Below, in pieces: positions 1 through 12,300 of a DNA stretch of 64,000 bases; positions within the stretch are counted from its first letter, which is position 1; every line of letters begins with the position of its first letter. Source of the stretch: Desmodesmus armatus (lineage: Eukaryota; Chlorophyta; Chlorophyceae; Sphaeropleales; Scenedesmaceae); the NCBI GenBank assembly GCA_007449985.2, contig VIIQ02000028.1, forward strand, positions 528,001 to 592,000, in the 5' to 3' direction. The translations under genes and the position numbers were made by a program. Below the pieces are notes generated by a model. It did not search any database. It was not told the DNA's origin and saw nothing but the letters and a program-made list of their open reading frames with translations.

Positions 1-12
1 TGCGCGCAGTCC

Positions 13-3000
13 TTAACAGCGCTGCTGCGCTGTGCGATGAAGCAGCACGTGGCGGTGCGGTGTAATCACCTGTTGTGATACGCCGCTCAGATCGCACAAG
101 CTTTTTGAAACCCAACAGCACAGGTTGCTGACGCATCCAGCACCTCTCAAACCTCATCATGACTGCACTGTCCAGCCTCACCTGCAGGCGGGAGCGTGCT
201 CGCTCCAGCACAACTGCCAGGCTGAGCGAGCGCCGCTGACGTGCTGCTGCAGCTGCAGCAGCCGCCTGCTTGCTTGCTGCTTTGCTGGGAGAGCTGCCGC
301 CTGCTGCGCCTGACTGCAGCACCATGTGGGCACGCACCTGCGAGGCACAGGCAGCAGCACAGGTCAAAACAAGCCAGCACAGTCAAAAGCATATGCATGT
401 CATAGATTAAATGCTTCACTGAAGTGCATGCTGCTGGGGTGGTTTGATAAGCTGCAGTCTCCACGTGCCGCAGCTTAGGCCTGCCACCCCTGTCAGCCTG
501 CTGTGACTGAAGTGTTAAAACAGCAAGGTCGCGGCAGTGTGTCAGACTGGAAAGAGCAGCGCTCAGGCGCCCTGGGCAACTCCTGCAGGGTATGCCCCGC
601 ACCTTGACGTTGCCGGATATTTGTGTCTTGTAGCCGTACTTGTTGAGGACGCTGCCCTTGTGGCCGCTGGGGACAGCCATGTAGGCCATGTCCTGCAGCT
701 CCTCACTGCCGCCTATGAAGTACGCCTGCTGCTGGTCACGCCGGCTGCCTGCAGGGACACCACCAGCAGGGGTCTTGTCAGCCCATATCAGTCCAACAGG
801 CCCTACACAGATCACAGGACACAGCCTGGCAGCAACTGCGTTCATTCCGGCATCCATAGCGACATGCATGTGCACAGGACACTGCACAGTAAGCCCTGGC
901 CCTCACCCAGTGGCTTCCAGGTGTCCACATAGTGTGTGCAGCTGCCTGAGCTGCTGGCTGGCCCCAGCTGCAGCCAGCCATAGCCCTCAGTCGTCATGCG
1001 GTCCCACAAGTCATACGTGGACACCTGCAGCTCATGTACCACGGCAACATATCAATCTCACAGGCAGCAGGCACAAGGCGGGGGCCAGGAAGATAGCCAT
1101 GTCATACACAGCTGCCCCAGCATGCTTCTGGCCGCAGGTTGAGGTGTCGGACACCGCAGCTGTGCTGACAACACTCAGGTACATTGACTGACTGCCTCCT
1201 GCTGTGAGCGTCAGTTGGAAAATGAGAGCAAAGCATGCTGTGTGGCTGCCTCACCTGCAGCAGCAGCCGTGGCCAGTCCTTGGGTGCAGGTGCAGCCCGC
1301 GCCACCCACTCCACCTCTATGGGGTGGGCAAAGTGCGCCACCCAGACAGGCGGTGTGTCTATAGAGGGGTCTGGAGGGTACTGCACCATCTGTGAGACAT
1401 GGGTGACGCCCTGCATGGCCATACGGACAAATTGTCTGCCACCCTATGCCACCACATTATTGCTGCTGTTTGTTGTTGGTTCGCGGAGTTTGTTATTGGC
1501 TCCAGGTGACAGCAGTACGCCCGTGAACAACAAATTGTCACCAAGCATGATGTTTGCAAGCTGCGCACTGGTTGCTTTGTTGATGCGTCATACATATTGA
1601 CAATGGTCAGCATGCATACAGCAGCCCTTCCTGCATAAATATGCTGCCAGCTCACCTGGATGAGTCCTGGCTGCACCACCTCCTGCTCACTATGCTGCAG
1701 GATCCACTGCTCCGGGTCAAAGTGCAGCTGCCACTCGATGTACAGCCTGTCCCGCTCAAACCCTGCTGCTGACACCAGCTCAGCCAGCAACAGCAGTCGC
1801 AGGGCGTTGGCATCCGGGCCTGCAGGTAAGCACACCAATGCACTTGTACCACATGATTTCTAGCACTCTGTTGATGTGCTGACGGGCAAGTGTTGTCGAT
1901 AAAATTGTATCAGTACCTGGAAGTGGCAGCCTGTCCTTGTTATGCTGCCGCCGCAGCTCCTCTGCCTGCGCTGCCACTACACCCGCAAGCTTGGCAGTGT
2001 GCTTTCAAGGCTGGGTGCTGACGTCTGTGAGGCCAGCTCAAGCGTGTACTCGTAGATACTGCCTGCAGCACAGAGGGCACAGCACAGCATGAACATGTGC
2101 AGGGGAGCCGCCTGCAGCAGGAGCGCAGCAGCATGCTGTCACAGTGCAAACCAGGCCCTGTGCATCTGCAACACTGGGTGTCATGCGAGCCTAGAGCAGT
2201 TTGTAACTGCAGGCGTACCATGGTCATCTTCAAAGCGGTAGCGCTGTGTCGGCGAGTTGAAGCCTGGTGTCATGTCAAAGCTGCCATCATGGTGTGCCCT
2301 CAGCACGCATAGCAGCTTCTCGTTTGTGCCGGCAACCGTGGCCTCGTCTCCCAAGTCTGCCATGATGCACATAGACTGAAAGTTGAGCATCTGCAGGCAT
2401 GTATCAGCCAGTCAAGAGCAGGTGGTGGGTGAGGATGTGCATGTGCGCGGTTGTTGCCAATGTCAAGTTGACGCATGACCCACCCATGACAGCCCCTGTA
2501 GTGTTGCATCAACTGCTTGTGCGGGTAGGTTGATGCGACAAGGACAGCCTGGCCTTGCGGCGGCTAAACGATCACACCTTCTGCCTGATACTGTCAGGCA
2601 GTGACACACCTTCTGCCTGTTGCGCGCATCTGTTGCCAGCTTGCGTGCCAGGTGGTTCTGCCCCTCCCACTTGCTGGTGGTGATGCAGCGGCTGGCTTCA
2701 AAACGCTCACAGAACTCGTCAGTCTGCACGTAGCTGAAGAGTATGGAGCCCTCCGGGGGTGACGACTGCGCCAGCAAGCGCAACAGCAGCAACAACATTG
2801 TGCTGCCATGTGGCGAACAAGCAGCTGCCGACAGCTGCGCCAAGCCACTGCTGCGTGCGGCTGCATGCCTCGGAGCCTGCTGCTGTGTTTGCAGCTGGTG
2901 TCTGACCAGGTCATGCTCGGCTACGCTGCTCATGGCCTGACTGCTTGTGGCTGCTGCGAAACAGCTCAAAGAAGCTAGGCTTGATAACACTGCTTGCTCT

Positions 3001-3644
3001 ATGAACTGCATGCTGTTGAACCAGGGCACTTACCAGCATGCGATCTGTACCTATGTGTGTTTGTGAGCCAAAGTGAGCTGCCCGCCTTGGAGAGCTGGCA
3101 GGCCGCCCTTGCTGCTTGCTGGCCTGCATGTGTGCCTGCACAAGACAGCAGCAACAGCACCACATATGCGGTGCTGTGTCGAAGGTGTAATGCATCACCA
3201 TGCAGAACTGTGCAAAGAGTTGCAGGTAGTGCTGGGCTCATGGCATTGACTTATCACACGCACCTGTGCAGCCACCAGCTCTGCTTTGCTGTACACCTTT
3301 TCTTGCCAGCTGAAGATCCTGCTGACTTTGAAAGCTTCAGCACGACCAGAAGTGCTGGCCCTTGGAGCTGCTGCTGCTGCATCTGCGGTCTCCTCCGCTG
3401 CTGCTGTGGTGCCTGGCCCAGCGCTGCTGCTCGTGGCCTGCTGCAAACACGTCGATTATCATGGTGTATGGATGTGTAGCGACATATATGTCCCTTCAGC
3501 ATGATGTGATCAGTAGCACACCTGATCAGCAGCTACAAGAGGTTTGGACCTGGCTGCGCTGAGCAGCGTGAGTGTCACACGCAGTTTGAGGTTGGGCATC
3601 GCATCCTGGGTGACATAGTGGACAGTCTGCTGATCTTGCTCCAT
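13..3644 (-). CDS. MKS1: MKS1, B9-domain protein of the ciliary transition zone
   Basis: MKS1 is a subunit of the MKS/B9 complex at the ciliary transition zone, where it helps gate protein entry into the cilium. Twelve exons are proposed: 3522-3644, 3264-3440, 3051-3135, 2610-2953, 2219-2390, 1917-2062, 1656-1819, 1255-1410, 907-1024, 603-748, 182-337 and 13-69. The product would be about 614 residues; human MKS1 has 559. Family landmarks appear in order: NLKLRV near the N-terminus, FSWQEKVYS, CIMADLG, then the B9 domain with ELVSAAGFERDRLYIEW, AHFAHPIEVEW, TEGYGWLQL, VDTWKPL, AYFIGGSEELQDMAY and YGYKTQISGNVKV. The start at 3644 was chosen because it gives a phase-0 exon just before the conserved NLKLRV. 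Exon 1917-2062 is open only if one base is added (see findings). The junction between 3051-3135 and 2610-2953 and the last exon 13-69 are the least certain; the gene could run past the window edge. Family identity is secure. Confidence 0.9.
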
Positions 3645-3970
3645 CTTGTATGCTGTGAAGGTGGCAGGACTGCCTCGGTTTCGTTGCTGAGCTGGCAGCA
3701 GTATGATGGCCAGAGACAACTGCAATCCCGCCCTTCCTCCAATAAGGACGCTCAGCAAAGCCTGGCTTGCAGTGGAAACTGTAGATGTTACCTAGTAACG
3801 TTGAATTACAAGGGAACATCGTGTTGCACACCTGTCGAGGTTCAAATCACCCATGACTAATGATCCCAGCTGGATCGCGCACAAGAGCAGTTGAGCGTAC
3901 GTTCTTCACTTCTTTGAAGACGTTTACCACTGGTTTCTCTGCCTCTGGTGCACTGTTTCACACAAACACA
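3645..3970. promoter_or_regulatory. Shared upstream region of MKS1 and HISN3
   Basis: This 326-base gap separates the start codons of two head-to-head genes, so both promoters and 5' leaders must lie here. An upstream in-frame ATG at 3860 could extend HISN3 by 37 residues, which would shrink the gap to 215 bases. No clear TATA box or other known element stands out. The bidirectional-promoter role is inferred from layout only. Confidence 0.5.
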
Positions 3971-5956
3971 ATGCAGCGATCACTGAAACTGCAGTGCCAA
4001 GCAGCAAGCCAGCAGAGCCGCTGTGTCAAGTTCAGACCATGCATTGACATTCATCAGGTGCGGATCTTCAGCCTGTGGAGGCTTGTCCCAGTGAGAGCTC
4101 CTGTCTGGCAGCTTTTGCTGATGCTGCCCCCGCTGGCTGGCGTGTCACCAGGGCCGGGTCAAGCAGATTGTGGGCTCAACGCTGAAAGACTTACCCTCAT
4201 CAAACGGGTAAGTTGAACTTCCAATCAGTGTAGTTGGTGTCCTGTACGTGCCAATGTGCACAGCCCCGCAGGCTGTGTCCTTGCAGGTGATGCTGCCGTC
4301 AACTGCTATGACCACCCACGATTGGGACGCTGCGAGAGCAACACCGACTACAATGTATGCTGCTGTCATGTGCATGCGTTGTGCAGGCCCAGCACCAGTG
4401 ATGCTGGTGCTGCAGAGCTCAAAACAAACTTTGTTTCAGACAAGCCATCGTCCTGGTTTGCGGAGCTGTATCACAAGGACCAGCTGACAGGGGGTCATGT
4501 GATCATGCTGGGTGCAGATGACGGCAGCAGGTGCGGCAGCAGCTGCAAACAAAGCGTCCTGACAACAAGCCTACAGGGCAGGTGACAGGCTGGTGCACCC
4601 AGCAGCAGCAGCAGCAAGTTGGTTCGATTGTCAGTGTCCCTTTTTCAACTGCAGCAGTGCCAGACAGTGATGCTGACGGCCGAAAGCACAGATGCAGACA
4701 GCCAGTCAGCAAAACGCCTGTCGTGACGGAGGTGTGCTGCCTGCATGAGAAGGAGCATTGCATTGCACTGGCTGCATCAATGACTGCTGACATGTCTCAC
4801 CTCGGCTGTGTGTCATCCTGACTGCATGTTTCATTACTGTCAGGCAAGCAGCCACAGGTGCTCTACAAGCGTGGCCAGATGGTTTGCAGCTGGGTGGCGG
4901 CGTCAACTTAGACAATGCCAAGCAGTGGTTGGATGCAGGGGCCAGCCACGTCATCGTCACGTCATTTGTGTTCAGGGAGGGCCGATTGGAAGAGGACAGG
5001 CTCAAGGCACTGGTGAGCAGGCCTGCTGCTGTACACATCCTGCATGCGCTCATTGCATACACACATCCTTTGTATTGCTTGGGCATGCCTGCGCATGTTT
5101 GGACAGCATCCACCCATGCACCTTGCTGCTGAGCACCACTTGTCTGCTGCTGTTTGTTGGGCCGCCTGGTGTTCAGGTGAAGCTTGTTGGCAAGCAGCGG
5201 CTAGTGCTGGACCTCAGCTGCCGGCAGCGGGACGGGCAGTACTATGTCGTCACGGACCGCTGGCAGCGCTTCAGCAGCCTCAGCCTCAGTGCTGCCTCAC
5301 TAGCCACACTGGCAGACAGCTGCGACGAGTTCCTGGTGCATGGCGTGGATGTGGAGGGCATGCAGCTGGGTATTGATGACAAGCTGGTGGAGCTGCTGGG
5401 GGAGTGGTCACCCATACCTGTCACGTATGCTGGTGGAGCACGCACGCTGGTGAGGGAGTGCGAGGGAGGGGAGCCCGTGTGTTTGCGTGGATGGGTGGGT
5501 GGGGAGGGGAACAATGGGCTTCAACCAGTGGGATCGTGTCCAGGCGTTGACTGGGCAGCGTCGACACACGGTCACAGCTGGTTGTTGCCCGAGGGAGGTG
5601 GTTGTCGTGCCCAAATCCTCCCTGCTGGCACCCAGCAGCTGCCTGCAAGCCGTACAGCTATGGTGGTTCGACAGTCCTGGCGTGCAGTGAAGCTGTTGTA
5701 TGGGTACTGCAGTGCGTGAAGGCGTTACGTTTCTCGTGTGGTCAGGGCATGTAGCACTGCTGGTGACTGCAGACCCAGCCCTTGGCCATATGCTACCCTT
5801 ACTGCTGTGCAGGCGGACCTGGAGCGTGTGGCAGCTGCGGGCAAGGGCCGCGTCGACATCACTGTTGGCAGCGCACTCGACATCTTTGGCGGCAAGCTGC
5901 CTTACACAGATGTGGTCCAGTGGCACAAGCAGCAGCAGCAGGCGGTGCCTGTGTAA
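3971..5956 (+). CDS. HISN3: HISN3, phosphoribosylformimino-AICAR-phosphate isomerase (HisA)
   Basis: This enzyme opens the aminoaldose ring of ProFAR to the aminoketose PRFAR, the fourth step of histidine synthesis (EC 5.3.1.16), in plastids of plants. Exons are 3971-4057, 4152-4207, 4387-4530, 4844-5012, 5177-5449 and 5813-5956; all junctions are GT-AG and in phase, giving 290 residues. It follows the plant eukaryotic HisA pattern closely: [91 protein letters not shown] and [18 protein letters not shown]. The Asp of CIDI and the Asp of TDRW match the two catalytic acids of this TIM-barrel family. The N-terminal stretch before CVKFRP is short, basic and hydroxylated, as expected of a transit peptide. 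An ATG at 3860 would lengthen it. The gene diverges from MKS1. Confidence 0.96.
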
Positions 5957-6585
5957 CAAGCCTGCTGGTTGCCGATGTTGTTCATGCGACCCCATGGTTG
6001 TTGGTATCCTGATTGACCACAGCACTACCGTTCAATGCCAGCGTCACACAGCACAACACATACAGGTCTGCACAACTGTAGGTTGTTGTGCATGCAACGG
6101 GCAGACAACCTCAGTAGTTGTGTTTGAGGTTGAGCAGCGGGTAGCGGGTTGTGGCGGCATAGTGTTGTGCCAAATTAAGTCACAAGGATGCACTGACAAA
6201 CACTTCAAAACACGTATGCACTGATCGGAGTGGCGAATACACCCCTTTCTATGGCAGCTGCTGGCAGGCGGCTGCAGCCCAACAATCATGCATGGCCATG
6301 ACAACAATTATTGAAGCTGTCATGCCGCCAGGCGTGCCACACATTTATAGTGCACCTAGCCCCATAGTACCCACTGTACAGATCACAAAGAAAACCGCAC
6401 AGGAAGGTCACTGTCCAAACCCCTGAATATGCAACTGTGATCACATTGTGAGCTCCGACCCACTGACTCAGTTCGTCCACCCAGAACAATCACGCAGTGT
6501 CTGTTTGTCCACCCAAGCCAATCACGAGAACTACTACTACGTAGTATGCACACTGCCCCAGGTGCCCATGGATGATGGTATGCGC
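5957..6585. other. Gap between convergent HISN3 and prolyl 4-hydroxylase
   Basis: The two genes end facing each other, so this 629-base stretch should carry both 3' untranslated regions. I see no supported gene, RNA or repeat here. A TGTAA pentamer overlaps the HISN3 stop codon, but that is too early to be a useful signal by itself. Confidence 0.6.
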
Positions 6586-9034
6586 TCAGTTCCAGACTTG
6601 ATGCTCCCTGACCCGGATCCACCTGTGTGGCACAGGGCAACAGCGTGCAGGGCATACGCAGGACAGGATGATACTGTATCATGTCTGTACAACCGCAGCA
6701 AAGGGGTGTTGGCACCAGCAAGTGACAATGTGCCCTGGCCTGCTGATCACAAAGAATGTATTGCCAGTACAGTGACACACCACACTACCTGCTCAAACCC
6801 TGCCAGAAAGGACACAGAGCAGGTGCAACTCACTTGGTTGCACTCCACTTGTCGCCCTTTATCACAGGACACCCTCCATGCAGTGATGTCATGTCCTTTG
6901 TCTTGTAGTCAGGAGCAAGCGACCAGAACAGCAGTGCATCCCCTTTCCTGGGCTTGACCGCGATGCCCTTGCGCCCGCACTCTGCGTCAAACATCAAGCA
7001 CCACACATGTCGGCATTTGCTCTACACAAATGCTGCGGCTAGCGTCAGTAGCAGATCGAAGCAAGGCATGTCATGCCATGCTGTTTGACGGGCACTAAAC
7101 GTGCTGCAATCCCACCGTACACCAGCAGAAACTGCACAGTAAGGGGACCGCCATGCTTGTGTCAGCTCATGGGCTCACCGCTGAACTTAGCTGCCTCGTC
7201 CGCTGTTGGCTTGACTTTGCTGTCTGGGAACACCGTCTCACCGCCTGCAGCACCACAACACAAACAGGCAACAGCATGTTGCATCTTCCAGACAGCAGAT
7301 TGAGCTATCACAAGCAGGCATCTGATTGTTGGTGGGATGACTGTGATGCAGCTGCTGCCACCCTCAATCACAGGCTTTCTCACCCTCCTCAACATCAGAG
7401 AGATACATCAGCACCGTGGCCACACGCTGCCCTCCGTTGACTTGATTAGCTGCAGCAGCAATGGAGCACCACGTTCGAGTATGTAGCAGCCGCAAAACTG
7501 TCAGCACATGGAATACAAGCCGCACCCTGCAGCTGAAGGGCTGTGGTAATGTCAGTGAGGCAACGAAATCATGTGTGCATGCAGAAGACAGCTGCGCCCG
7601 AGGCCAAACTGATGAGCCCGCCTCCGGCTGGCAGTTGACGTCTCTTGCATGCATGTCAGTCCAAACATGTGCCTGCAGGCCTGACCCGCTCACGTTCGTC
7701 GTAAAAGGCATCCATGTGGGCATCGTACTTCTCTCCAGGCTGCAGGCAGTAACAGGGCAGGGTCACCAGTGCTGCAGCAACTTGAGGAGGCCTTGGGAAG
7801 AATGGCATCCAACACAACACTACCACCGCGCCGAGCCACAGTGTGCAGCACATCGACCAACAGCGGGCTTTCCTGAGCTGCCTCTCAAAGCAGTTGCAGA
7901 ACACGTGGCTAGCAGCTGAATGAGTTGACATGTCATCGATTGGTCAGGCGGACAGCACTGAGTGACATGCTGCGTACCTGATACTTTAGTACATGGAGTG
8001 GCTCCCCGTTGACTACTGGTAGCCTGGTCCATTCAGCAATGCGGTGCTCCAGCCGCTTAATGATGTCTGTCTGCCCGCGCTTGAGGAAATACCCTGAAGA
8101 GGTCCGCACTTTGTCGATTTTGAACTCGCCTGTCTTGGTGTCCACCACCTGCACAACAGGCACAGCACCAGCGCTGGACCCTTCAAAGCCACCACACAAA
8201 GGAAACTGCTGCAACTGAAAGCGCTTATGAACACGGAGGCAAGCTCAAGTGGAACCTGCATATCACCCACTGGTTCAGCTTGAAGTGTGTGTTGCTCAGC
8301 TGCTGGCAATGCTTTGGTCCTACAACACCAGTCTCACGCGCAGTGATTGCTTGGCGCAGCTACAATGACAACATGCATCCTGCCGTACTCTGCACCTGTG
8401 ACTTGGCCATGTGGGGTCTAGCCTGCAGGCACGAAACAACAGGATACACAGGCTCAGCCTCTACAGCAGGTGCTGGTGCTCAGCTGCGGCGATCAACTGG
8501 CCAGGCGCCCGTCAGGCGGCCAGGCACCTCAGCACAAGTGTGAACGGGATTGGTGTTTCTGCAGCAGACGCACCAGCTCAATAAGGTGGTCCGCTTCTGC
8601 TTCTGTCATGAAGTGGTGGTACCTGCATGTACACGAAACAGTCGGTGAGCATCAGTTGCTGACAGGGATGCTTGTATCTTGATACTCTTGTGCAGCTGCT
8701 GACAACTATGCATGACCAGAGAGAAGCTGCAGCACTTACAAGTAGGCACGGGGCTGCCAGCTCAAAAGCTCAATCCATGGTCCGGTTTCTGTTCCAGCTT
8801 CACCAGCATCCCAACTGCACAACACAGCACAGCTGTCACAGCAGTGCAGCAACACGTCTGACATGGGGTTCATCAGCGTAGTCCTGCTCACGTCTCCCCG
8901 TCCCATCCGATGAAGGCATCTTTGAGATGATTGTTGTCAACTGCTTGGCTGCCACACCTCAGCTGACAGAGCAACAGCAGCAGGAGGGCCAGTACAGCTC
9001 CTGGGAAGCTGCTGGCTGCTGGTAACATTGTCAT
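6586..9034 (-). CDS. Prolyl 4-hydroxylase alpha-subunit-like, plant type
   Basis: It is an Fe(II)/2-oxoglutarate dioxygenase that hydroxylates prolines in secreted proteins, in algae mainly cell-wall hydroxyproline-rich glycoproteins, in the ER or Golgi. Ten exons keep phase throughout: 8892-9034, 8740-8814, 8574-8622, 8396-8422, 7978-8148, 7694-7739, 7384-7449, 7179-7244, 6834-6981 and 6586-6622, for 275 residues. Residues 1-35 hold a hydrophobic Leu-rich signal anchor. Family motifs are LSWQPRAYLYHHFM, ARPHMAKSQVVD, VRTSSGYFLKRGQ, GGQRVATVLMYLSDVEEGGE, RKGDALLFWSL and LHGGCPVIKGDKWSATKW. The iron ligands are H163 and D165 (AHMD) and H249; K259 should bind 2-oxoglutarate. One exon is only 27 bases (8396-8422) and supplies exactly the missing conserved segment. 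The length matches soluble plant P4Hs of about 280-300 residues, with no C-terminal ShKT domain. Highly confident. Confidence 0.96.
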
Positions 9035-9390
9035 CACGAAAACTATTTGTAATCAGAACACAGCCATGCAGTGTTTTGCTGTCGGTCAGCAGGGGAAAGC
9101 TGATCGAGATCTGCCGGTTGTGATTTCTATTTGATCACCAGAACACAAGCCACACAGCAGGACACCTCTGCTCTGCAAATTAATTTATTTGGCACTGTTG
9201 CTAAACATGCAGCAGCCGATGTTTGACAACCATGTCACTCCATTTGTCATGCAGCCAAAGCTTTGAGTTATGGGGCTTCATCGCAACTCATGTGTTCTTA
9301 TAGGCAGAGGAAAATGCGCCACAAAACTGTCTGCTTGTGATAGGATACTTTGGAGGTGTCCAGTTCTGGCAGCAATTGCTGCAGATCACC
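9035..9390. promoter_or_regulatory. Shared upstream region of P4H and the DUF627/629 gene
   Basis: A 356-base gap lies between the start codons of two divergent genes. It is more AT-rich than its flanks, with short A/T runs around 9030-9060 and 9175-9200, as expected for a promoter region. No specific binding site is recognised. Function is inferred from position. Confidence 0.45.
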
Positions 9391-12300
9391 ATGGCTGATT
9401 CTGTCCAAGCGCAGTGTGAAAAGTGTGTTGACGTTTGGTTGAGGGGAGATAGGTGCGTGGCTGCTGAGCCCTCTGCTGAGGCTGCGCCCCTCAGTGCACC
9501 CCCATCTAAACACCGCAGACTTTGTTTCTGCGTGCAGGAATGATGCCGGCCCCACCAAACAAGCGCTTTTACAACTCATCCAGCAGCACCCCAAAAACAG
9601 CCTGCCTCGGCGATACCTGGTGAGCACAGCTTGCTGGCAGCATTAGAGGGGTGTGCATGCTGCTGCTGACCACAAGCCACCAGGCTGTCCCCTGCAATGG
9701 CTCGGATGAGCCACACCGCCACGTACTTTCCCTCCATACAGGCACGTTTGATGTTTCATGAGGCTGCTGGAGCGATCAGCCCAGGCACTGTGGGCTCAAA
9801 CTCGTCGCTGCAGCGGATACAGCTGCTTACAGATGCCTACGAGCATGCAGCTGTGGCAACTGCCCTGTCTCCCAACAGCTTGTCATGTGCGGCTCTGAGG
9901 GCCACACTGGCCATTAATCTGTTGGTGGAGGAGTCAGCACTGCTGACACCCACCCCACCCTCCACCAGCAGCGCTGGCAGCAAAGCTGGGCCAGAGCAGC
10001 AGTCACAACAGCAGCAGCAGGCCAGCAGCTGCACCATGCTTGACCGCAAGTGCCAGGAGCTGCTGCAGCGCTTCTTGGGCAGCATCGACGCTTGCAAGAC
10101 AGCACTGGAGCACCCGAATCCTGTGCTGAGGGAGCCCCTGATCACCTTCACCACTGCAACGCACACCACGTGCGACCCATGCAGCCTGGTAAGTGGCCAC
10201 CATGATGCTCAACTGAGAGGCATGCATGGGGGTTGAATGCATGGCAACAGCGAATATTCTTGCATGGCCCCGTTCGGCCAGCTCTTCAGCTGTCAGTAGT
10301 CAACAGCGCAGTTGGAACATGCTGTGATCGCCTGTGCTTGCATGCCTTGCTGGAGCCAGACAACCAGCAGCTGCCCTGCACACCAAGCAGAGATATCACC
10401 AGCACCCCATGTTGACCCCCATACCCTGCATTTTGGCAGGTCATGCACCAGTCCTGTCCTGTCCTGTGTATCTTGTCTGTCAGTAACATGAGCGAGGTGT
10501 GTGCTGTGTGTGCTTGCAGCTGGTGGAGAAGATCATGGACTGCTCCCGGGCTGGCAAGCTGCAGGAGGTTGTTGCAGAGAAGCGCAGCGTGCTGACCAGC
10601 ATGCAGCAGGTGCTGCAGAGCTGCTATGCACTGCTGGACAGCACGCAGGTGCCGCTGCACAGCATCATACGCCTGCTGCAGCACATCCTACGGTGGGTGA
10701 CAGGACTGCTTGCTGCATGTGCTGGCGACCCGCAGTTGTGGCAGCTTCTGGCCTGCAGCAATCGAGTGTCACACTTGTGGTTACAACATGCGTACCTGCA
10801 AAGACACGGTTGGATGGGTTGGTTAGCATGCATTCAAAGCGGCTGTTGGTGCTGTTCCCCTCTCTTGATGCCTACGGCAGGCTGCACCACAAGGTGCTTT
10901 TGCGCTTCCCCAGCATTCCATTGCTCAGCCGCTACCCCTAATTACTTTTGCAGAGCTTTGACATGATTGTTTGCCTTTGCTGCATGTCTGTGCTGCTCTA
11001 GGCCGTATGGTGCAGAACAGCAGATGCTGGCGAGCAGCCGCGTGAACAGCAGCAGCCCACCGGGCACAGCAGCCGGCAGCAGCAACCCAGTAGCCCAGCT
11101 CCCCGCCTCTCAGCTGCACCATGCTGCGATCGGTGAGCTGCTGCGCCTGCTGCGCCCAGGCAGCAACCAAGCCTGCAGCAACGCAGCCATTGCTGCCACG
11201 ACCGCTGCTGCCGCTGCAGCCGCCACTGCTGCGGGCAACGCAGCAGCAGCCATGGCGGGGGCAGCAGCAGCGGTGGTGGCTCCAGCAGCAGCAATCTGTG
11301 AGGCAGCTGGCTCAGGCCCTGTAACAGATGACGGCCTGGCACCTCTGCCGCTGTCCGTTGAGAAGCCGTGGGACCCTCCCAGCACAACACCAGCCTCTAC
11401 AGGCAGTAAGGCAGCTGCAGGAAATGCGCGCGGTGCAGGCAAGGGCAGGAATGGGCGCAGCAGGGCAGGCGGTGCTGCTGCTGGTCCTGGCAAGAAGCGT
11501 GAGCGCAGCAGGAGGGAGCGGTTCATGGATGTGGAGAGCTTCTGGCGCAGCTGCAGCCCACAGCAGCGACTGCAGCTGCTGCGTGTGCCTCTGGCACCCC
11601 TGCTGGCAGGTGGGTCTTGTTGAGGGGCTGGGGCATGCAGTCACCGCAGTGATGGTGTTCTGTAGGCAGCATGCTGTCTGCATCTGGCTTATTGCCTCTT
11701 GCCCCCTGTCCTGCCCTGCATGTGCTCTGCAGGTGTGAAGCAGGAGTCTGGTGCTCCCGCTGCAGAGGTGTTGATGGAGGGGCTGGTGCTGCTGCGTGAG
11801 CAGGAGCACAGCAGCTGCTACTGGCTGTGTGCGGCATGCGACCGCAAGTTCCACACAGCACGGGACTTCAACACGCACCTCGAGACCTGCCACGAACAGC
11901 TCGTGCTCGCCAAGCAGCAGCAGCAGCTGCCCCTCAAGGCACCCCTACTGCCTCCTGGGCCCCCAGCAGCAGGCAAGGCTCTGGCCGCACCCCAGCAGCA
12001 GCAGCTGCCTGTGTCGCTGAACAGCAGCAGCCTGCCGCCCCCGGTAAAGTACATATCCTGTGGCAAGTGCCAGGCCCCAGTGGTGGGTATGTACTACATC
12101 CGCACGCCACCTGCTAAGCCCGCCGCACCACAGGCGCAGCCACAGATGCAGACGCAGCAGCCGGCTGCAGCAGCAGCAGCAGCATCTACCGGGGAGGATG
12201 CAGCAGCAGAGCGCATGCGCACTATCTGCATCAAGTGCTATCGGGAGCTGACCACGCTCATGGGCGCAGCGGGTGCCGAGCGCAGCTACTGCATGGTGAC

